Shown here: positions 36,182 through 46,043 of the stretch, piece after piece
Layout of the letters: each line of letters opens with the position of its first letter
Position numbering within the stretch: position 1 is the stretch's first letter
The notes under the pieces: generated by a model
Told to the model about the DNA's origin: nothing
What the model saw: only the letters and a program-made list of their open reading frames with translations
The model's database searches: none
Made by a program: the position numbers and the translations under genes
DNA from: AC-56 sp963702195
GTDB lineage: Bacteria > Actinomycetota > Thermoleophilia > Solirubrobacterales > 70-9
DNA length: 64,000 nt
Direction of reading: 5' to 3'
Assembly: GCA_963702195.1 (NCBI GenBank)
Contig: OY969725.1
Coordinates: forward strand, 2,046,001 to 2,110,000

Positions 36182-37080
36182 CCCGCCAGCGACGGGAGCG
36201 AGTGACCGCGGAGGTACGCGTCGGCGGGCATCGGGCGCCGGCCCGCGGGCTGCACCACGTCCAGCCGCAGCGTGCCCTCGGCGCACCCGAGGCGCAGCCC
36301 GCCGTCGCTCGCGAGACGGCCGGGCGCGAGCCCCCCGTCCGGCTCTGCCCGGGCGAAGCGGACGCCGAGCCGCTCGCCGCCGTCGAGCTCCAGGTAGCAG
36401 CCGTTCAGGGCCCGGACCGCCAACTCCAGCTCGTGAGCGGGCCTCGCAGGATCCAGGCGCCGCTCGTCCGCGGAGATCTTGTGCGCGTACGTCGCCTCCG
36501 CCTCGTCCTGTTCGGTGAGCTCCAGACGGCCCGCAGCGCGCTCGTCCAACGCCCGGACGATCAGCTCGCCCCCGAGCTCGGCGAGGCGGCCCGAGAGCGA
36601 CCCGTAGTCCTCACCGTCGCCGATCTCGAGCGACTCCTGGAGGGCGACGGGCCCCGAGTCCAGGCCCGCAGTGACCCTGATGATCGAAACCCCGGTCTCA
36701 CCGTCGCCGGCCATGATCGCTCGTTCGATCGGCGCCGCCCCGCGCCAGCGCGGAAGCAGCGACGGATGAACGTTCAAGAGCTCCAGCTCCGAGACCAGCG
36801 GCTCCTTGATCAGCTGACCGAAGGCGCACACGACGCCCAGCTCGGGCCTCGCCGCCTGAATCGCAGCGGCGGCGTCAGGCAGGTTGACGCTCTCGGTCTG
36901 CAGCAGGGCCAGTCCGAGCTCGGAGGCGGCGTCGGCGACCGGCGGAGAGGCCACTTGGCGGCCCCTGCCGCGGGGGCGATCGGGCGGCGTGACGACGAGC
37001 GCTGGCCGATGCGGCGAATCCGCGAGGCGGTGCAGCACCGCCACGGCGAACTCGGACGTACCCAGGTAGACGACCCTCAA
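36178..37080 (-). CDS. fmt: Methionyl-tRNA formyltransferase
   Basis: Formylates initiator Met-tRNA with 10-formyl-tetrahydrofolate. The N-terminus MRVVYLGTSEFAVAVL, the catalytic HPSLLPRWRGAAPIERAI and DSGPVALQESLEI are typical; a C-terminal OB-like domain (about 205-300) binds tRNA. The gene overlaps def upstream and rsmB downstream by ATGA, the conserved def-fmt-rsmB unit. Confidence 0.96.
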   Translation of the reverse strand: MRVVYLGTSEFAVAVLHRLADSPHRPALVVTPPDRPRGRGRQVASPPVADAASELGLALLQTESVNLPDAAAAIQAARPELGVVCAFGQLIKEPLVSELELLNVHPSLLPRWRGAAPIERAIMAGDGETGVSIIRVTAGLDSGPVALQESLEIGDGEDYGSLSGRLAELGGELIVRALDERAAGRLELTEQDEAEATYAHKISADERRLDPARPAHELELAVRALNGCYLELDGGERLGVRFARAEPDGGLAPGRLASDGGLRLGCAEGTLRLDVVQPAGRRPMPADAYLRGHSLPSLAG

Positions 37081-37742
37081 CTCGTCGCGGCGGCCGTCGG
37101 GTCCTCCTCCTCGGACTCCTCCGCGCTGGGGCTGTAGGAACCACCCTCGCGCAGCGCCCGCAGGGCTGCCTTGCGCTGATCCCGGGCGGTCCGATCGAGC
37201 ATCAGCACGCCGTCGAGGTGATCGATCTCATGCTGTAGGACGCGGGCTTCGAGTCCGGACGCCTCGATCTCCAGCGGCGTGCCGGTGACGTCGACGCCGG
37301 TGACGCGCGCGAAGAGCGGCCTCTCCACGTCAACCGACACCCGCGGGAGGCTCAGGCAGCCCTCCTCCGCCAACACGACCTCGTCGGAGAGCCAGTCGAT
37401 CCGGGGATTGGCGATGGCCGTGGGCGTCGCGTCGGGTCCGGCCGCAAACACGAGGAGCCTGTGCATCACGCCCAGCTGAGTGGCCGCGAGGCCCACCCCG
37501 ATGGCATCGCGCATGATCGCGACCATCCGCTCGGCCTCGCGGGCGAGCTCGGGGCCGAACGCGCGGATCTCGGAGGCGCGGGACTTGAGGACCGGGTCGC
37601 CGAACTTGCGGATGTGCTGGAGCGCCGCCTCGCGGCGCCGAAGCGCCTCCTCGGCCAGCGCCTGGGCTCGCTCGTCGCTCGGGCCCTCGGGCTCGATCGG
37701 CTCGGCCTCGCTGACCGTGGCGGTTTCCGCGTGCTCACTCAT
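37077..37742 (-). CDS. def: Peptide deformylase with acidic extensions
   Basis: Removes the formyl group from new proteins using a bound metal. The three active-site motifs are complete: GVGLAATQLG, EEGCLSLP and QHEIDHLDG. The core is flanked by an acidic N-terminal extension of about 42 residues and an acidic tail (about 200-221, with SAEESEEED), giving 221 residues where the core needs about 150-170. It heads def-fmt-rsmB and follows priA by 33 bases. Confidence 0.95.
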   Translation of the reverse strand: MSEHAETATVSEAEPIEPEGPSDERAQALAEEALRRREAALQHIRKFGDPVLKSRASEIRAFGPELAREAERMVAIMRDAIGVGLAATQLGVMHRLLVFAAGPDATPTAIANPRIDWLSDEVVLAEEGCLSLPRVSVDVERPLFARVTGVDVTGTPLEIEASGLEARVLQHEIDHLDGVLMLDRTARDQRKAALRALREGGSYSPSAEESEEEDPTAAATS

Positions 37743-37775
37743 GGTTTTCCGAGTCTAGACGCCTGCGACGGGTCC

Positions 37776-39974
37776 TTATTGCGGGTCCACGTCCACGCTC
37801 AGCGAGATTCCGCGAAGGTTCCGGCCGGCCGCGAGCTCCTGGACAACGCCCCGGACGGCCGACACGGCGCCCTCGCGTTGCGGTGCCTTGAGGAGGAGCT
37901 GGCGGCGATGCTTGCCACGAAGCCGGAATCGCGGCGCCGGCCCCAGCATCCGGACACCGGGCGGAAGGGCTCCGGCGAGGCGGTCGCCCGCGAGCTCGGC
38001 GACCCGCTGAGCGTGGTCGCCGTCGGCGGCGCTGAGCTCGAGCCGAACCAGATGCGAGAACGGCGGGTAGGCCAGCGCGCGGCGGCGCTCGAGCTCGGCC
38101 GCGAGAAACCCGGCGGTGTCGTGCCGCGCCGCGTGGCGGATCGCCGGGGCGTCAGGGGCCAGGGTCTGGACGAGCACGCGACCGCCCCGCCGCCCGCGTC
38201 CGCTCCGCCCGGCGAGCTGGGCGACGAGCGCGAAGGTGCGCTCCTCGGAGCGGAAGTCGGGAAACCGCAGCGTCGCGTCCGCGTCGAGGACGACGCTGAG
38301 CAGGACGTCCGGGAAGTCGTGGCCCTTGCCGACCATCTGGGTGCCCACCAGGACGCCGGCGTCCGACGCCTCGAACCGCCGCAGGATGTCGAGATGGGCA
38401 CCGGCTGGAGCGGCGCTGTCCGAGTCCAGGCGGAACACGGGGAGCGGCGCCACGGCTTCACCGATCAGCTCGGCGACGCGCTCGGTGCCGGCACCGTGGC
38501 GGGCGAGCGTGACCGAGCCACAATCGGGACAGGATTCCGGCAGGGCCTCCGAGTGGCCGCAGTGATGGCAGCGAAGGCGGCCGGAGCCCTTGTGGACGAC
38601 GAGGGACACATCGCACTCGGGGCACCCCCACCCGCGGCCGCACGACCGGCAGCTCACGAACGGGGACCAGCCGCGGCGGTTCAGCATCACGATCGCCTTC
38701 CCGCCCAGATCGCGGATCTCGCTGAGCGCCTGGACCGTCTGTGCGTGCAGCGGCCCGCTCTCGCCAGACGCCGTCCGCATGTCCAGCACGTCCACCGCGG
38801 GCAACGGAGCCCCGTCGGCGCGGTCCGGCAGCTCCAGCCGAGGCAGGCGGTCCCAGCTCTCGGGCCGTGGCGTAGCGCTGCCGCACACGAGCACCGAACC
38901 TGCCTCGTGCGCGCGGCGAACCGCCACCTCACGGGAGTCGTAGCGGGGGTCACCCTCCTGCTTGTAGGACGGATCGTGCTCCTCGTCGACGACGATCAGG
39001 CCCGGATCCGGGACGGGAGCGAAGATCGCGGATCGGGGGCCGACGCACACGGTCGCCTCACCGGATCGCAGGCGGTGCCACTCGTCACGGCGCTCGCCCG
39101 CCGAGAGCCTGGAATGAAGGAGCGCCACGCGGTCGCCGAACCGCGACGCGAATCTGGAGACGGTCTGCGGCGCGAGCGCAATCTCGGGGACCAGGACGAT
39201 CGCGCCGCGGCCGCGAGCCAGCGCCGCTTCGGCCGCCGCCAGGTAGACCTCGGTCTTGCCCGATCCGGTGACGCCACAGAGCAGGAGCTCGGCGTGCTCG
39301 GACCGGTCGATGGCGTCGGCGATCCTGCCAAGCGCCGCCGACTGGGCCGCGTTGAGCTCCGGCCGGCTGGAGCGGGCCCCCACGTCGACGATGACGGGGC
39401 GCCGCGCGCGCTCGGTCGCCCGCAGCTCCACGAGCCCGCGCGCCTCCATCCTGCGGAGCGCCGCGGTATCGGCGCCGGCGCTCTGCAGCTCACGCGCCGT
39501 GAGCTCGCCACCGCCCGCCGCGTCGGCCTCCGCGAGGGCCGTGATTGCGGCGCGCTGGATCGATCCGAGACGTGCGCCGTCCTCCAGCGCGGCCCGGCCC
39601 GCACCGGTCAGCTTCGCGCGGAGCTCGGTACGCGCCGCCGGGCCGCGGCCGGCGCGCCCGACGCCCGGAGGGAGCACCAGCTCGAGCCCGCGTGCCGGCG
39701 TGGAGCAGTACTCGCGCGCGACCCACTGCCCCAGCCGTACGAGCTCCTGAGTGGCCCCGGACTCCAGCGCCTCGAGCGGCTCGGCGAGGCGCTCGGGAGG
39801 AAGGTCGCTTGACTCGGCCACGTCCACCACGACGCCCACGACACGCTGTCGCCCGAACGGCACGAGAAGCACCGATCCCACCCCCACGCCGGCGAGGCGC
39901 TCGGGCAGGGCGTAGTCGAACGGACCACGCAGCGCGCGGGCTGTCAGGAGGGGCTCGACCTTGGCGACCGCCAT
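37776..39974 (-). CDS. priA: Primosomal protein N' helicase PriA
   Basis: Restarts replication at repaired forks. The helicase core has motif I GVTGSGKTEVYLAA, motif II DEEHDPSYKQ, and zinc-binding cysteines in CRSCGRGWGCPECD, LRCHHCGHSE and ESCPDCGS. Several actinobacterial PriA proteins have lost helicase residues, but here motif I and II are intact. It has 732 residues, starts next to the divergent PH-domain gene, and precedes def. metK is close, as usual. Confidence 0.95.
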   Translation of the reverse strand: MAVAKVEPLLTARALRGPFDYALPERLAGVGVGSVLLVPFGRQRVVGVVVDVAESSDLPPERLAEPLEALESGATQELVRLGQWVAREYCSTPARGLELVLPPGVGRAGRGPAARTELRAKLTGAGRAALEDGARLGSIQRAAITALAEADAAGGGELTARELQSAGADTAALRRMEARGLVELRATERARRPVIVDVGARSSRPELNAAQSAALGRIADAIDRSEHAELLLCGVTGSGKTEVYLAAAEAALARGRGAIVLVPEIALAPQTVSRFASRFGDRVALLHSRLSAGERRDEWHRLRSGEATVCVGPRSAIFAPVPDPGLIVVDEEHDPSYKQEGDPRYDSREVAVRRAHEAGSVLVCGSATPRPESWDRLPRLELPDRADGAPLPAVDVLDMRTASGESGPLHAQTVQALSEIRDLGGKAIVMLNRRGWSPFVSCRSCGRGWGCPECDVSLVVHKGSGRLRCHHCGHSEALPESCPDCGSVTLARHGAGTERVAELIGEAVAPLPVFRLDSDSAAPAGAHLDILRRFEASDAGVLVGTQMVGKGHDFPDVLLSVVLDADATLRFPDFRSEERTFALVAQLAGRSGRGRRGGRVLVQTLAPDAPAIRHAARHDTAGFLAAELERRRALAYPPFSHLVRLELSAADGDHAQRVAELAGDRLAGALPPGVRMLGPAPRFRLRGKHRRQLLLKAPQREGAVSAVRGVVQELAAGRNLRGISLSVDVDPQ

Positions 39975-40047
39975 GTGCTTTCACGCTAGTGGTCGGTCCG
40001 GCGGTGGCCGCACGGACGATCGCGCCGCCGAGACTATGCTTCCGCCA

Positions 40048-40584
40048 ATGGCACCGCGCCTGGCACCCGGGGAGCAGGTCATGTTCCAGGGCCACCCCTC
40101 GTGGCGCGCCATCCTGAGCTTCTACATCAAGGGTCTCCTGGGGGTCCTGGTGATCGCGTTCCTAGTCGGCGTGGTGACGAACATCGCCAACGGCGACACG
40201 GATACCGGGCTCGTGGTCCTGGTCGCCGTGGTGGGGGTCGCCGCGGTCGTGCTCGCGGGGTTCATCAAGCGAGTCACTACGCACTACACGATCACCAACC
40301 GCCGCCTCCACATCCAGCGGGGGATCATCTCGCGCGACATCCAGGAGACGCGCCTCGAACGGGTCCAGAACGTGAACTACAACCAGTCGCCCCTGGAGCG
40401 GCTCCTCCAGGTGGGCGACGTCGACTTCGACACCGCCGCGGGCGACGACTACAACTTCATCTTCTTCGGCGTCGCCAACCCGGCGGACGTGGTCGAGCAG
40501 GTCGACCGCGCAACCCACGCGACCTCACCGACCGACCTGGGCGACCAGCCCACCGCGGCGCAGCCGCAGGGCCCGCGAAGCTAG
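40048..40584 (+). CDS. Bacterial PH-domain membrane protein
   Basis: A 178-residue protein with two adjacent membrane segments (about 18-42 and 50-72) followed by a PH-like domain of the YdbS/YdbT type (HYTITNRRLHIQRGIISRDIQETRLERVQNVNYNQSPLER is its hallmark stretch, about 78-117). Function is not known; such proteins are thought to scaffold at the membrane. The ATG at 40048 is preferred over 40036. It sits alone on the plus strand between divergent priA and convergent metK, overlapping metK by four bases. Confidence 0.83.
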   Translation: MAPRLAPGEQVMFQGHPSWRAILSFYIKGLLGVLVIAFLVGVVTNIANGDTDTGLVVLVAVVGVAAVVLAGFIKRVTTHYTITNRRLHIQRGIISRDIQETRLERVQNVNYNQSPLERLLQVGDVDFDTAAGDDYNFIFFGVANPADVVEQVDRATHATSPTDLGDQPTAAQPQGPRS

Positions 40585-41846
40585 CTCGAGACCCTCGCGC
40601 CGACGCCCGCCTCGGCGCCGGGATCCGCGAGGCCCGCGGCGGAGCGCAGCGCGTCCGCGCGATCGGTGCGCTCCCACGTGAAGTCGTGGTCCTCGCGGCC
40701 GAAGTGGCCGTACGCTGCCGTCTTCTGGAAGATCGGGCGGTGGAGGTCGAGGTAGCGCCGGAAGGCGGCGGGGCGAAGGTCGAAGACCTCGTTGACGGCG
40801 CGGACGATGTCCCCGTCGGCGACCTTGCCGGTGCCGAAGGTCTGGGCCATCAGCGAGACGGGGTGAGCGACGCCGATCGCGTAGGCGACCTGGATCTCGC
40901 AGCGGTCGGCCAGGCCCGCTGCGACCACGTTCTTGGCGACGTAGCGGGCCGCATAGGCCGCTGAGCGGTCGACCTTCGACGGGTCCTTGCCGGAGAACGC
41001 ACCGCCCCCGTGGCGAGCCGCGCCCCCGTACGTGTCGACGATGATCTTGCGGCCGGTGAGCCCGGCGTCGCCGACCGGTCCGCCGATGACGAACTTGCCG
41101 GTCGGGTTGACGAGGAAGTTCGAGAGCAGCTCCTCTTCTGTGAAGAGCTCCTTGTACTCGGTGTGGAGCACGGGCTCGAGGACGTGCTCCCAGAGATCGT
41201 TGCGGATCATCTGCTCGCCCGCCTCCTCCCGATGCTGGGTCGAGATCAGGACCTTGTGGATCTCGGCCGGGCGATCGTTCTCGTAGCGGACCGTGACCTG
41301 GGTCTTGCCGTCGGGACCGAGGTAGCCGATCACGCCCGCCTTGCGAACCTCGGAAAGCTGGCGGGCGATCTGATGCGCCAGCTGGATCGGCATGGGCATC
41401 AGCGCCTTGGTCTCGCGGGTCGCGTACCCGAACATCATCCCCTGGTCTCCGGCCCCGGCGGCATCGAGCTCATCGGCCGACTCGCCCTCGCGCTGCTCGA
41501 GCCCGGCGTCCACGCCCTGCGCGATGTCGGGCGACTGCTCGTCGATCGCCGTGAGGACGGCGCATGCCTGATGGTCGAACCCGTAGCGCGGGTCGTCGTA
41601 TCCGATCTGCCGGATCGTCTCTCGCGCGATCTTCGGGATGTCCACGTAGGTCTGGGTGGTGATCTCCCCCGACACGACCACGAGCCCGGTATTGACCAGG
41701 CACTCGCAGGCAACCCGGCCGGCGGGATCGTCCGTCATCACCGCGTCGAGAACGCCGTCGGAGATCTGGTCGCAGATCTTGTCCGGGTGCCCTTCGGTGA
41801 CCGACTCGGAGGTGAACAGGTGCTCGTTTTCGGAAAGCCTCTGCAT
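40581..41846 (-). CDS. metK: S-adenosylmethionine synthetase
   Basis: Makes SAM from methionine and ATP, the donor for the many methyltransferases here. FTSESVTEGHPDKICDQISD, GDQGMMFGYA and GGGAFSGKDPSKVDRSAAYAARY are the family signatures. Start at 41846 (MQRLSENEHLF) is preferred over the ATG nine codons upstream. Length is 421 residues including a short variable C-terminal tail. I saw no SAM riboswitch in the 43 bases upstream. Confidence 0.97.
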   Translation of the reverse strand: MQRLSENEHLFTSESVTEGHPDKICDQISDGVLDAVMTDDPAGRVACECLVNTGLVVVSGEITTQTYVDIPKIARETIRQIGYDDPRYGFDHQACAVLTAIDEQSPDIAQGVDAGLEQREGESADELDAAGAGDQGMMFGYATRETKALMPMPIQLAHQIARQLSEVRKAGVIGYLGPDGKTQVTVRYENDRPAEIHKVLISTQHREEAGEQMIRNDLWEHVLEPVLHTEYKELFTEEELLSNFLVNPTGKFVIGGPVGDAGLTGRKIIVDTYGGAARHGGGAFSGKDPSKVDRSAAYAARYVAKNVVAAGLADRCEIQVAYAIGVAHPVSLMAQTFGTGKVADGDIVRAVNEVFDLRPAAFRRYLDLHRPIFQKTAAYGHFGREDHDFTWERTDRADALRSAAGLADPGAEAGVGARVSS

Positions 41847-41889
41847 GATCGTCGCGGAACGGTAGCGGACCAACGGCCGGCCGTCGTTA

Positions 41890-43950
41890 CTAGTCCTTCG
41901 GACTTGGACTCTGCTCGCCGGACGCGGTGCTCGCCGTGGCCTCGGAGCCCACGATCAGCCTCAGGTCGGTGGCCAGCTGGGTCGGGCTCTCCTGGACGGA
42001 GAGGCCCAGGGCCTGGAGCTTGCGGATCTCGGGCGCGAACGTCTGATACGCCGGGTCCCGGGCGAGGCCGGCCTGCTCACCGAGCGTGATCAACCCGCCC
42101 AGGTTGAGGTAGGCGAGGAGTGAGACAGAAGTCGGCAGGCCGTGCGTCGCCTCCTTGAACGTCTCGTCGTCCGCGAGCGGGGACTGATCGCCGGCGAGCT
42201 GCTTCACGGCGGCGGGATCGGTCGCTATCAGCAGCACCGTGTCCGCAATCGCGTAGGTCATGTTGACCGTCGGCGATACCTGCATGCTGTGCGCGGTCAC
42301 GCCGTCCACCTTGCTCTCGCTGAAATTGGGCGTCTGACCCGACGAGGCGTTGAGCGCGTCGGCGATCGGGCCCTGGAGGCTCGCCAGCGCGCGATCCGCG
42401 CGCTGCGCGTCGATGCCGCTGCTGAGGAACTCCAGGTACGGGATACCGCCCCCGGACGCCCCCGCTTGGAGCGCGAACGCCGCCTCGTCGCCGAGCGCCG
42501 GCAGCAGCTCGGTCTCCAGGTCCACGTTGCCGAGCTGCTTGACCCGCTGGAGCAGCGCCGCCACGCCCGCGGCGAGGCCCGGCTGGTTGGCGCTGGCCTG
42601 CGCGAGGAGCGAGGCGAGCGCGTGGCCGGGATCCGCGACGCCGGCATAGGCCAGCGACCCTGAGGGCAGCGCGTCCGTCAACGTCGGCTCGAACTGCGGA
42701 AAGGCGGCGAAGAACCCGGGCTGGGCCTTGGCGCGCGCCTCGTCCAGCTCGGAGCGGATGTGCACGTCGATCCCCTGCTGGTCGGCGACGAGCGCCATCG
42801 CGACCCCGTCGCTGGCGGTGGGATCGACCGCCGCGTCCAGCGTCGCGAGCGGCCCCCGAGGGTTCCCGACCAGCTTCGCGACGCCGTCCGGCGACAGATA
42901 GGCGTCGGCCAGCCGACCCGCCGGCAGCGCGTCGCGGGCGGCGCGCGCCTTCGCGTCGTCCGCCAGCGACCCTGTCCCCTTGGCGCCGCTCTGCGCGTCG
43001 ATCACGGCCCGGACGCCGCTCTCGCGCCCGATCACCAGGAAGCCGTCGACGATCGCCGTGGCGAGCCCGTGCCCGTCGACGCTCACCGGGACGTTGCGGT
43101 AGTCCGAGGTCTTGGGCGTCCCGCTCGCGACCGAGCCAGCGAACTTCTTTGCCCCTGCCTCGTTTCTTGCCTGAAGCAACTCCACCTCTTCCGCCGCCCT
43201 CGCGCCGGCCGGGACGACGGCCAGCGCCGCCTGCCCGCCAAACCAGGGCGCGATGTCTCGCTGGAAGTCGGGCGGCGAGCTGTTGGGCCCCGGCATGCGA
43301 GACAGGAGTAGCCGATCGGCCGCCTGACCGGCGAGCGTCGGGATCCGCGCCGCGACGTCGCGGGCCTCCTTGTACTGCTCCGTATCGGGACTCACGTTGA
43401 CGTGGACGTACGCGAGGGCGTCGTCGGGCACGAGATGGATCGCGTCATCCGAGGGCGGGCAGACGTCCCCGCCGGGGAACTGGCAGGGGAGCGCCGGCAC
43501 CGCGACGAACGCGACCAGTCCGAGCGCGGCGAGCACTCCAAGCGCGAGCCCCAGCCGCCGGCGGGTGTGGACGGACATGCTGAGCCAGAGCCGGCGGGCT
43601 CCCCGGCCGGCCGACGCCGAGACTCGCCCCACGCGGCGGGCCGCTTCGCCGACCGTGGCCCCGCCGTCGCCACCCTCCGTGGCCGGGGGGTCGGGGGTCG
43701 GCGCTGCCGAGGGCCCGGGAGCCGGCAGCGTGGACGCCGGCCGCGAAGGCGCCGTCGGCGGCGGCGTGGGCGGCGGCGGACTCGGCGCCTCGCGGTCGCG
43801 CACAAACCATCGCAGGATCGGCGGCGGGCGCTTCGAGGGGGGCCTCTCCTCGGGCGCCGTCTCCTGGACGGCGGGCGGCGGGGGTGGAGGCGACGGCGCC
43901 GGCGGCGCGGCGCGGTCGCGTCTTAAGCGTGGAAGTCGGATCCGGGCCAC
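41890..43950 (-). CDS. DUF3352-family membrane-anchored protein with proline-rich head
   Basis: A 686-residue protein. The first 100 residues are rich in Pro, Ala and Ser, with several poly-proline runs. One membrane segment follows (about 131-151), then a large extracellular domain whose repeated VPDDALAYVHVNV and AFPQFEPTLTDALPSGSLAYAGV segments match DUF3352, a family of unknown function common in these bacteria. It is between der and metK. The head would be cytoplasmic; the rest would be outside the cell. Function unknown. Confidence 0.8.
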   Translation of the reverse strand: MARIRLPRLRRDRAAPPAPSPPPPPPAVQETAPEERPPSKRPPPILRWFVRDREAPSPPPPTPPPTAPSRPASTLPAPGPSAAPTPDPPATEGGDGGATVGEAARRVGRVSASAGRGARRLWLSMSVHTRRRLGLALGVLAALGLVAFVAVPALPCQFPGGDVCPPSDDAIHLVPDDALAYVHVNVSPDTEQYKEARDVAARIPTLAGQAADRLLLSRMPGPNSSPPDFQRDIAPWFGGQAALAVVPAGARAAEEVELLQARNEAGAKKFAGSVASGTPKTSDYRNVPVSVDGHGLATAIVDGFLVIGRESGVRAVIDAQSGAKGTGSLADDAKARAARDALPAGRLADAYLSPDGVAKLVGNPRGPLATLDAAVDPTASDGVAMALVADQQGIDVHIRSELDEARAKAQPGFFAAFPQFEPTLTDALPSGSLAYAGVADPGHALASLLAQASANQPGLAAGVAALLQRVKQLGNVDLETELLPALGDEAAFALQAGASGGGIPYLEFLSSGIDAQRADRALASLQGPIADALNASSGQTPNFSESKVDGVTAHSMQVSPTVNMTYAIADTVLLIATDPAAVKQLAGDQSPLADDETFKEATHGLPTSVSLLAYLNLGGLITLGEQAGLARDPAYQTFAPEIRKLQALGLSVQESPTQLATDLRLIVGSEATASTASGEQSPSPKD

Positions 43951-43993
43951 GGGAGGCTCTTATACCGATCGGCCTCGGCCGGGGTGCAACGAG

Positions 43994-45349
43994 CTAGTCC
44001 TGGTGCGCGGCCATGCCCGGGCGGGGACGCTGGCGCCGCGAATGAGGGATGAAGTCGATGACGAGCGGGATGCCCTCGAGAGCGTAGGCATCGCGCAGCC
44101 GGTTCTCGAAGTGGTAGGCCCAATCCCTCGAGATGAGCCTGCGGTCGTTCACCTGCACCGCAAACCGGGGCGGTCGACGGCCCACCTGGGCCGCGTAATA
44201 GAGGCGCAGCCGCTTGCCGTGCCTCCCCGGCGGCGGGGTGCTGGCGATGACGTCGGCCACGAACCGGTTGAGCTCCGAGGTCGCGATGCGGGACGCGCGC
44301 TTGTCGGCAAGCTCCACCGCGCGCTCGAGGAGCTTGGTGACGTTGCGCCCCACGAGGGCCGAGCAGGTCATCACGGGCGGGCGCTGGCGAAGCCGCTTGG
44401 CGAGCCTCGCGCTCGCGTCCTCCAGATCGGTCTCCCCCACGTCCCACTTGTTGAGGGCGACGAGCGTCGCGCATCCGGTCTTCATCGCGAGCTCGGCGAT
44501 CCGGAGGTCCTCGGACGTGACGCCCTCGGACGCGTCGCAGACGACGATTGCTGTGTCGGCCCGCTCGGCGGCGCGCTCGGAGCGGAGCTGGGCATAGTAG
44601 GCGACCGTCCCCGCGATCTTCGTGCGCCGCCGCAGCCCCGCGGTGTCGACGAGCACCAGCTGCCGGCCGCCGAACTCGAGCTCGGTGTCGATCGCGTCGC
44701 GCGTCGTCCCCGCGAGGTCGGAGACGATCACGCGCTCGGACCCGAGAAATGCGTTGACGAGCGATGACTTGCCCACGTTCGGCCGGCCGATGACCGCGAT
44801 CCGGGCGACCTCCGCCTCTGCGTCGGGGACGGCCAGGTCCTCCTGTGCCGCTCGGGCCCACTCCGCCAGGCGGTCCAGGAGGTCGCCGGTGCCGTGGCCC
44901 TGCGCCGCCGACACCGGGGACGGATCGCCGAGACCGAGGCGGTGGAACTCGGCGCCCAGGTAGTGGTCGCCGGGCTCGTCGATCTTGTTGGCCACCACGA
45001 CCACCGGAACGGACCCGCGCCTCAGGATCTCGGCGACCTCCGCGTCGCCCTGGCGCAGGCCGGCGCGGGCGTCGACGACGAGCACCGCCGCGTCGGCGTT
45101 GTCGATCGCCTCGCGCGCCTGCCGCTGGACGGCCACCGACAGCGAATCCTCGGCCTCGAGGTCCACGCCACCCGTGTCGATCAGCTCGAAGCGAACTCCG
45201 TTCCATTCGCAGGGGACGGCCTTGCGGTCGCGCGTCACGCCCGCCTCCTCGTGGACCACGGTTTCACGACCGCCCGCCAGGCGGTTCACCAGGGTGGACT
45301 TGCCGACGTTCGGGAACCCCACCACGGCGATCTGCGGCTTGCGGCTCAT
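43994..45349 (-). CDS. der: Ribosome-associated GTPase Der (EngA)
   Basis: Double GTPase needed for 50S assembly. Two G-domains each carry a P-loop, GFPNVGKSTL and GRPNVGKSSL, followed by DTGG or DTAGL switch motifs and NKID or NKWD specificity motifs; a C-terminal KH-like domain follows (about 360-440). Length is 451 residues. Its start overlaps the cmk stop (ATGA), the usual cmk-der pair. Confidence 0.97.
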   Translation of the reverse strand: MSRKPQIAVVGFPNVGKSTLVNRLAGGRETVVHEEAGVTRDRKAVPCEWNGVRFELIDTGGVDLEAEDSLSVAVQRQAREAIDNADAAVLVVDARAGLRQGDAEVAEILRRGSVPVVVVANKIDEPGDHYLGAEFHRLGLGDPSPVSAAQGHGTGDLLDRLAEWARAAQEDLAVPDAEAEVARIAVIGRPNVGKSSLVNAFLGSERVIVSDLAGTTRDAIDTELEFGGRQLVLVDTAGLRRRTKIAGTVAYYAQLRSERAAERADTAIVVCDASEGVTSEDLRIAELAMKTGCATLVALNKWDVGETDLEDASARLAKRLRQRPPVMTCSALVGRNVTKLLERAVELADKRASRIATSELNRFVADVIASTPPPGRHGKRLRLYYAAQVGRRPPRFAVQVNDRRLISRDWAYHFENRLRDAYALEGIPLVIDFIPHSRRQRPRPGMAAHQD

Positions 45350-45990
45350 GCCCGCCCGAGCCCCCGCTCGCGGGCCAGACCGACCACTCGCTCGACCACT
45401 TCGTCCACGTCGAGCCCGGTGGTGTCGAGCTCGATCGAATCGTCGGCGGGGCGCAGTGCGCCGTGCGCCCGGTCGCGGTCGCGCGCGTCCCGTGCGGACT
45501 GCGCGGCCCGGACCGCCTCGACGTCCTCGCCGGATTCGGCGGCGCGCCGGCGGGCGCGCTCGGCGTCAGTCGCCGTGAGGAACACCTTGAGCGGGGCACC
45601 GGGGCTGACCACCGTTCCGATATCCCGTCCCTCGGCCACGTACTCACCCTCCGCGATCAGCGCGCGCTGGCGGGTGACCATGGCCTCGCGCACCTCGGGG
45701 TGCACCGAGACCCGCGACGAGGCGGCCGACACCTCGGGACTCCGGATCACATCGGTGACCTCTTCGAAGTCGAGCAGGACTCGGCGGTCGTCGAGCTCGA
45801 TCTCGATCCGCCTGGCCACGTCCCCCATCTCCCCGGGGTCGTCGAGGTCGGCCCCGGCGCGAAGCGCGGCGAGCGCGACGCAGCGGTACATGGCCCCGGA
45901 ATCGAGGTACGTAAGCCCAAGCGCGCGGGCGACCCCGCGCGCCACGGTTGACTTTCCGGCACCCGCGGGCCCATCGATGGCGATGACCAT
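45346..45990 (-). CDS. cmk: Cytidylate kinase
   Basis: Phosphorylates CMP and dCMP. The 214 residues begin MVIAIDGPAGAGKSTVARGVA (P-loop), followed by YLDSGAMYR, AEGRDIGTVV and the FLTATDAERARRR lid. It precedes der with an ATGA overlap. In many relatives aroA lies directly upstream; here a cupin gene, an R2lox-TetR operon and 2.4 kb separate the two. Confidence 0.96.
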   Translation of the reverse strand: MVIAIDGPAGAGKSTVARGVARALGLTYLDSGAMYRCVALAALRAGADLDDPGEMGDVARRIEIELDDRRVLLDFEEVTDVIRSPEVSAASSRVSVHPEVREAMVTRQRALIAEGEYVAEGRDIGTVVSPGAPLKVFLTATDAERARRRAAESGEDVEAVRAAQSARDARDRDRAHGALRPADDSIELDTTGLDVDEVVERVVGLARERGLGRA

Positions 45991-46043
45991 GATCGGCCGC
46001 TGAGGATAGAGTTGCGCCGTCCGCCGGACTCGGGAGGAAGACG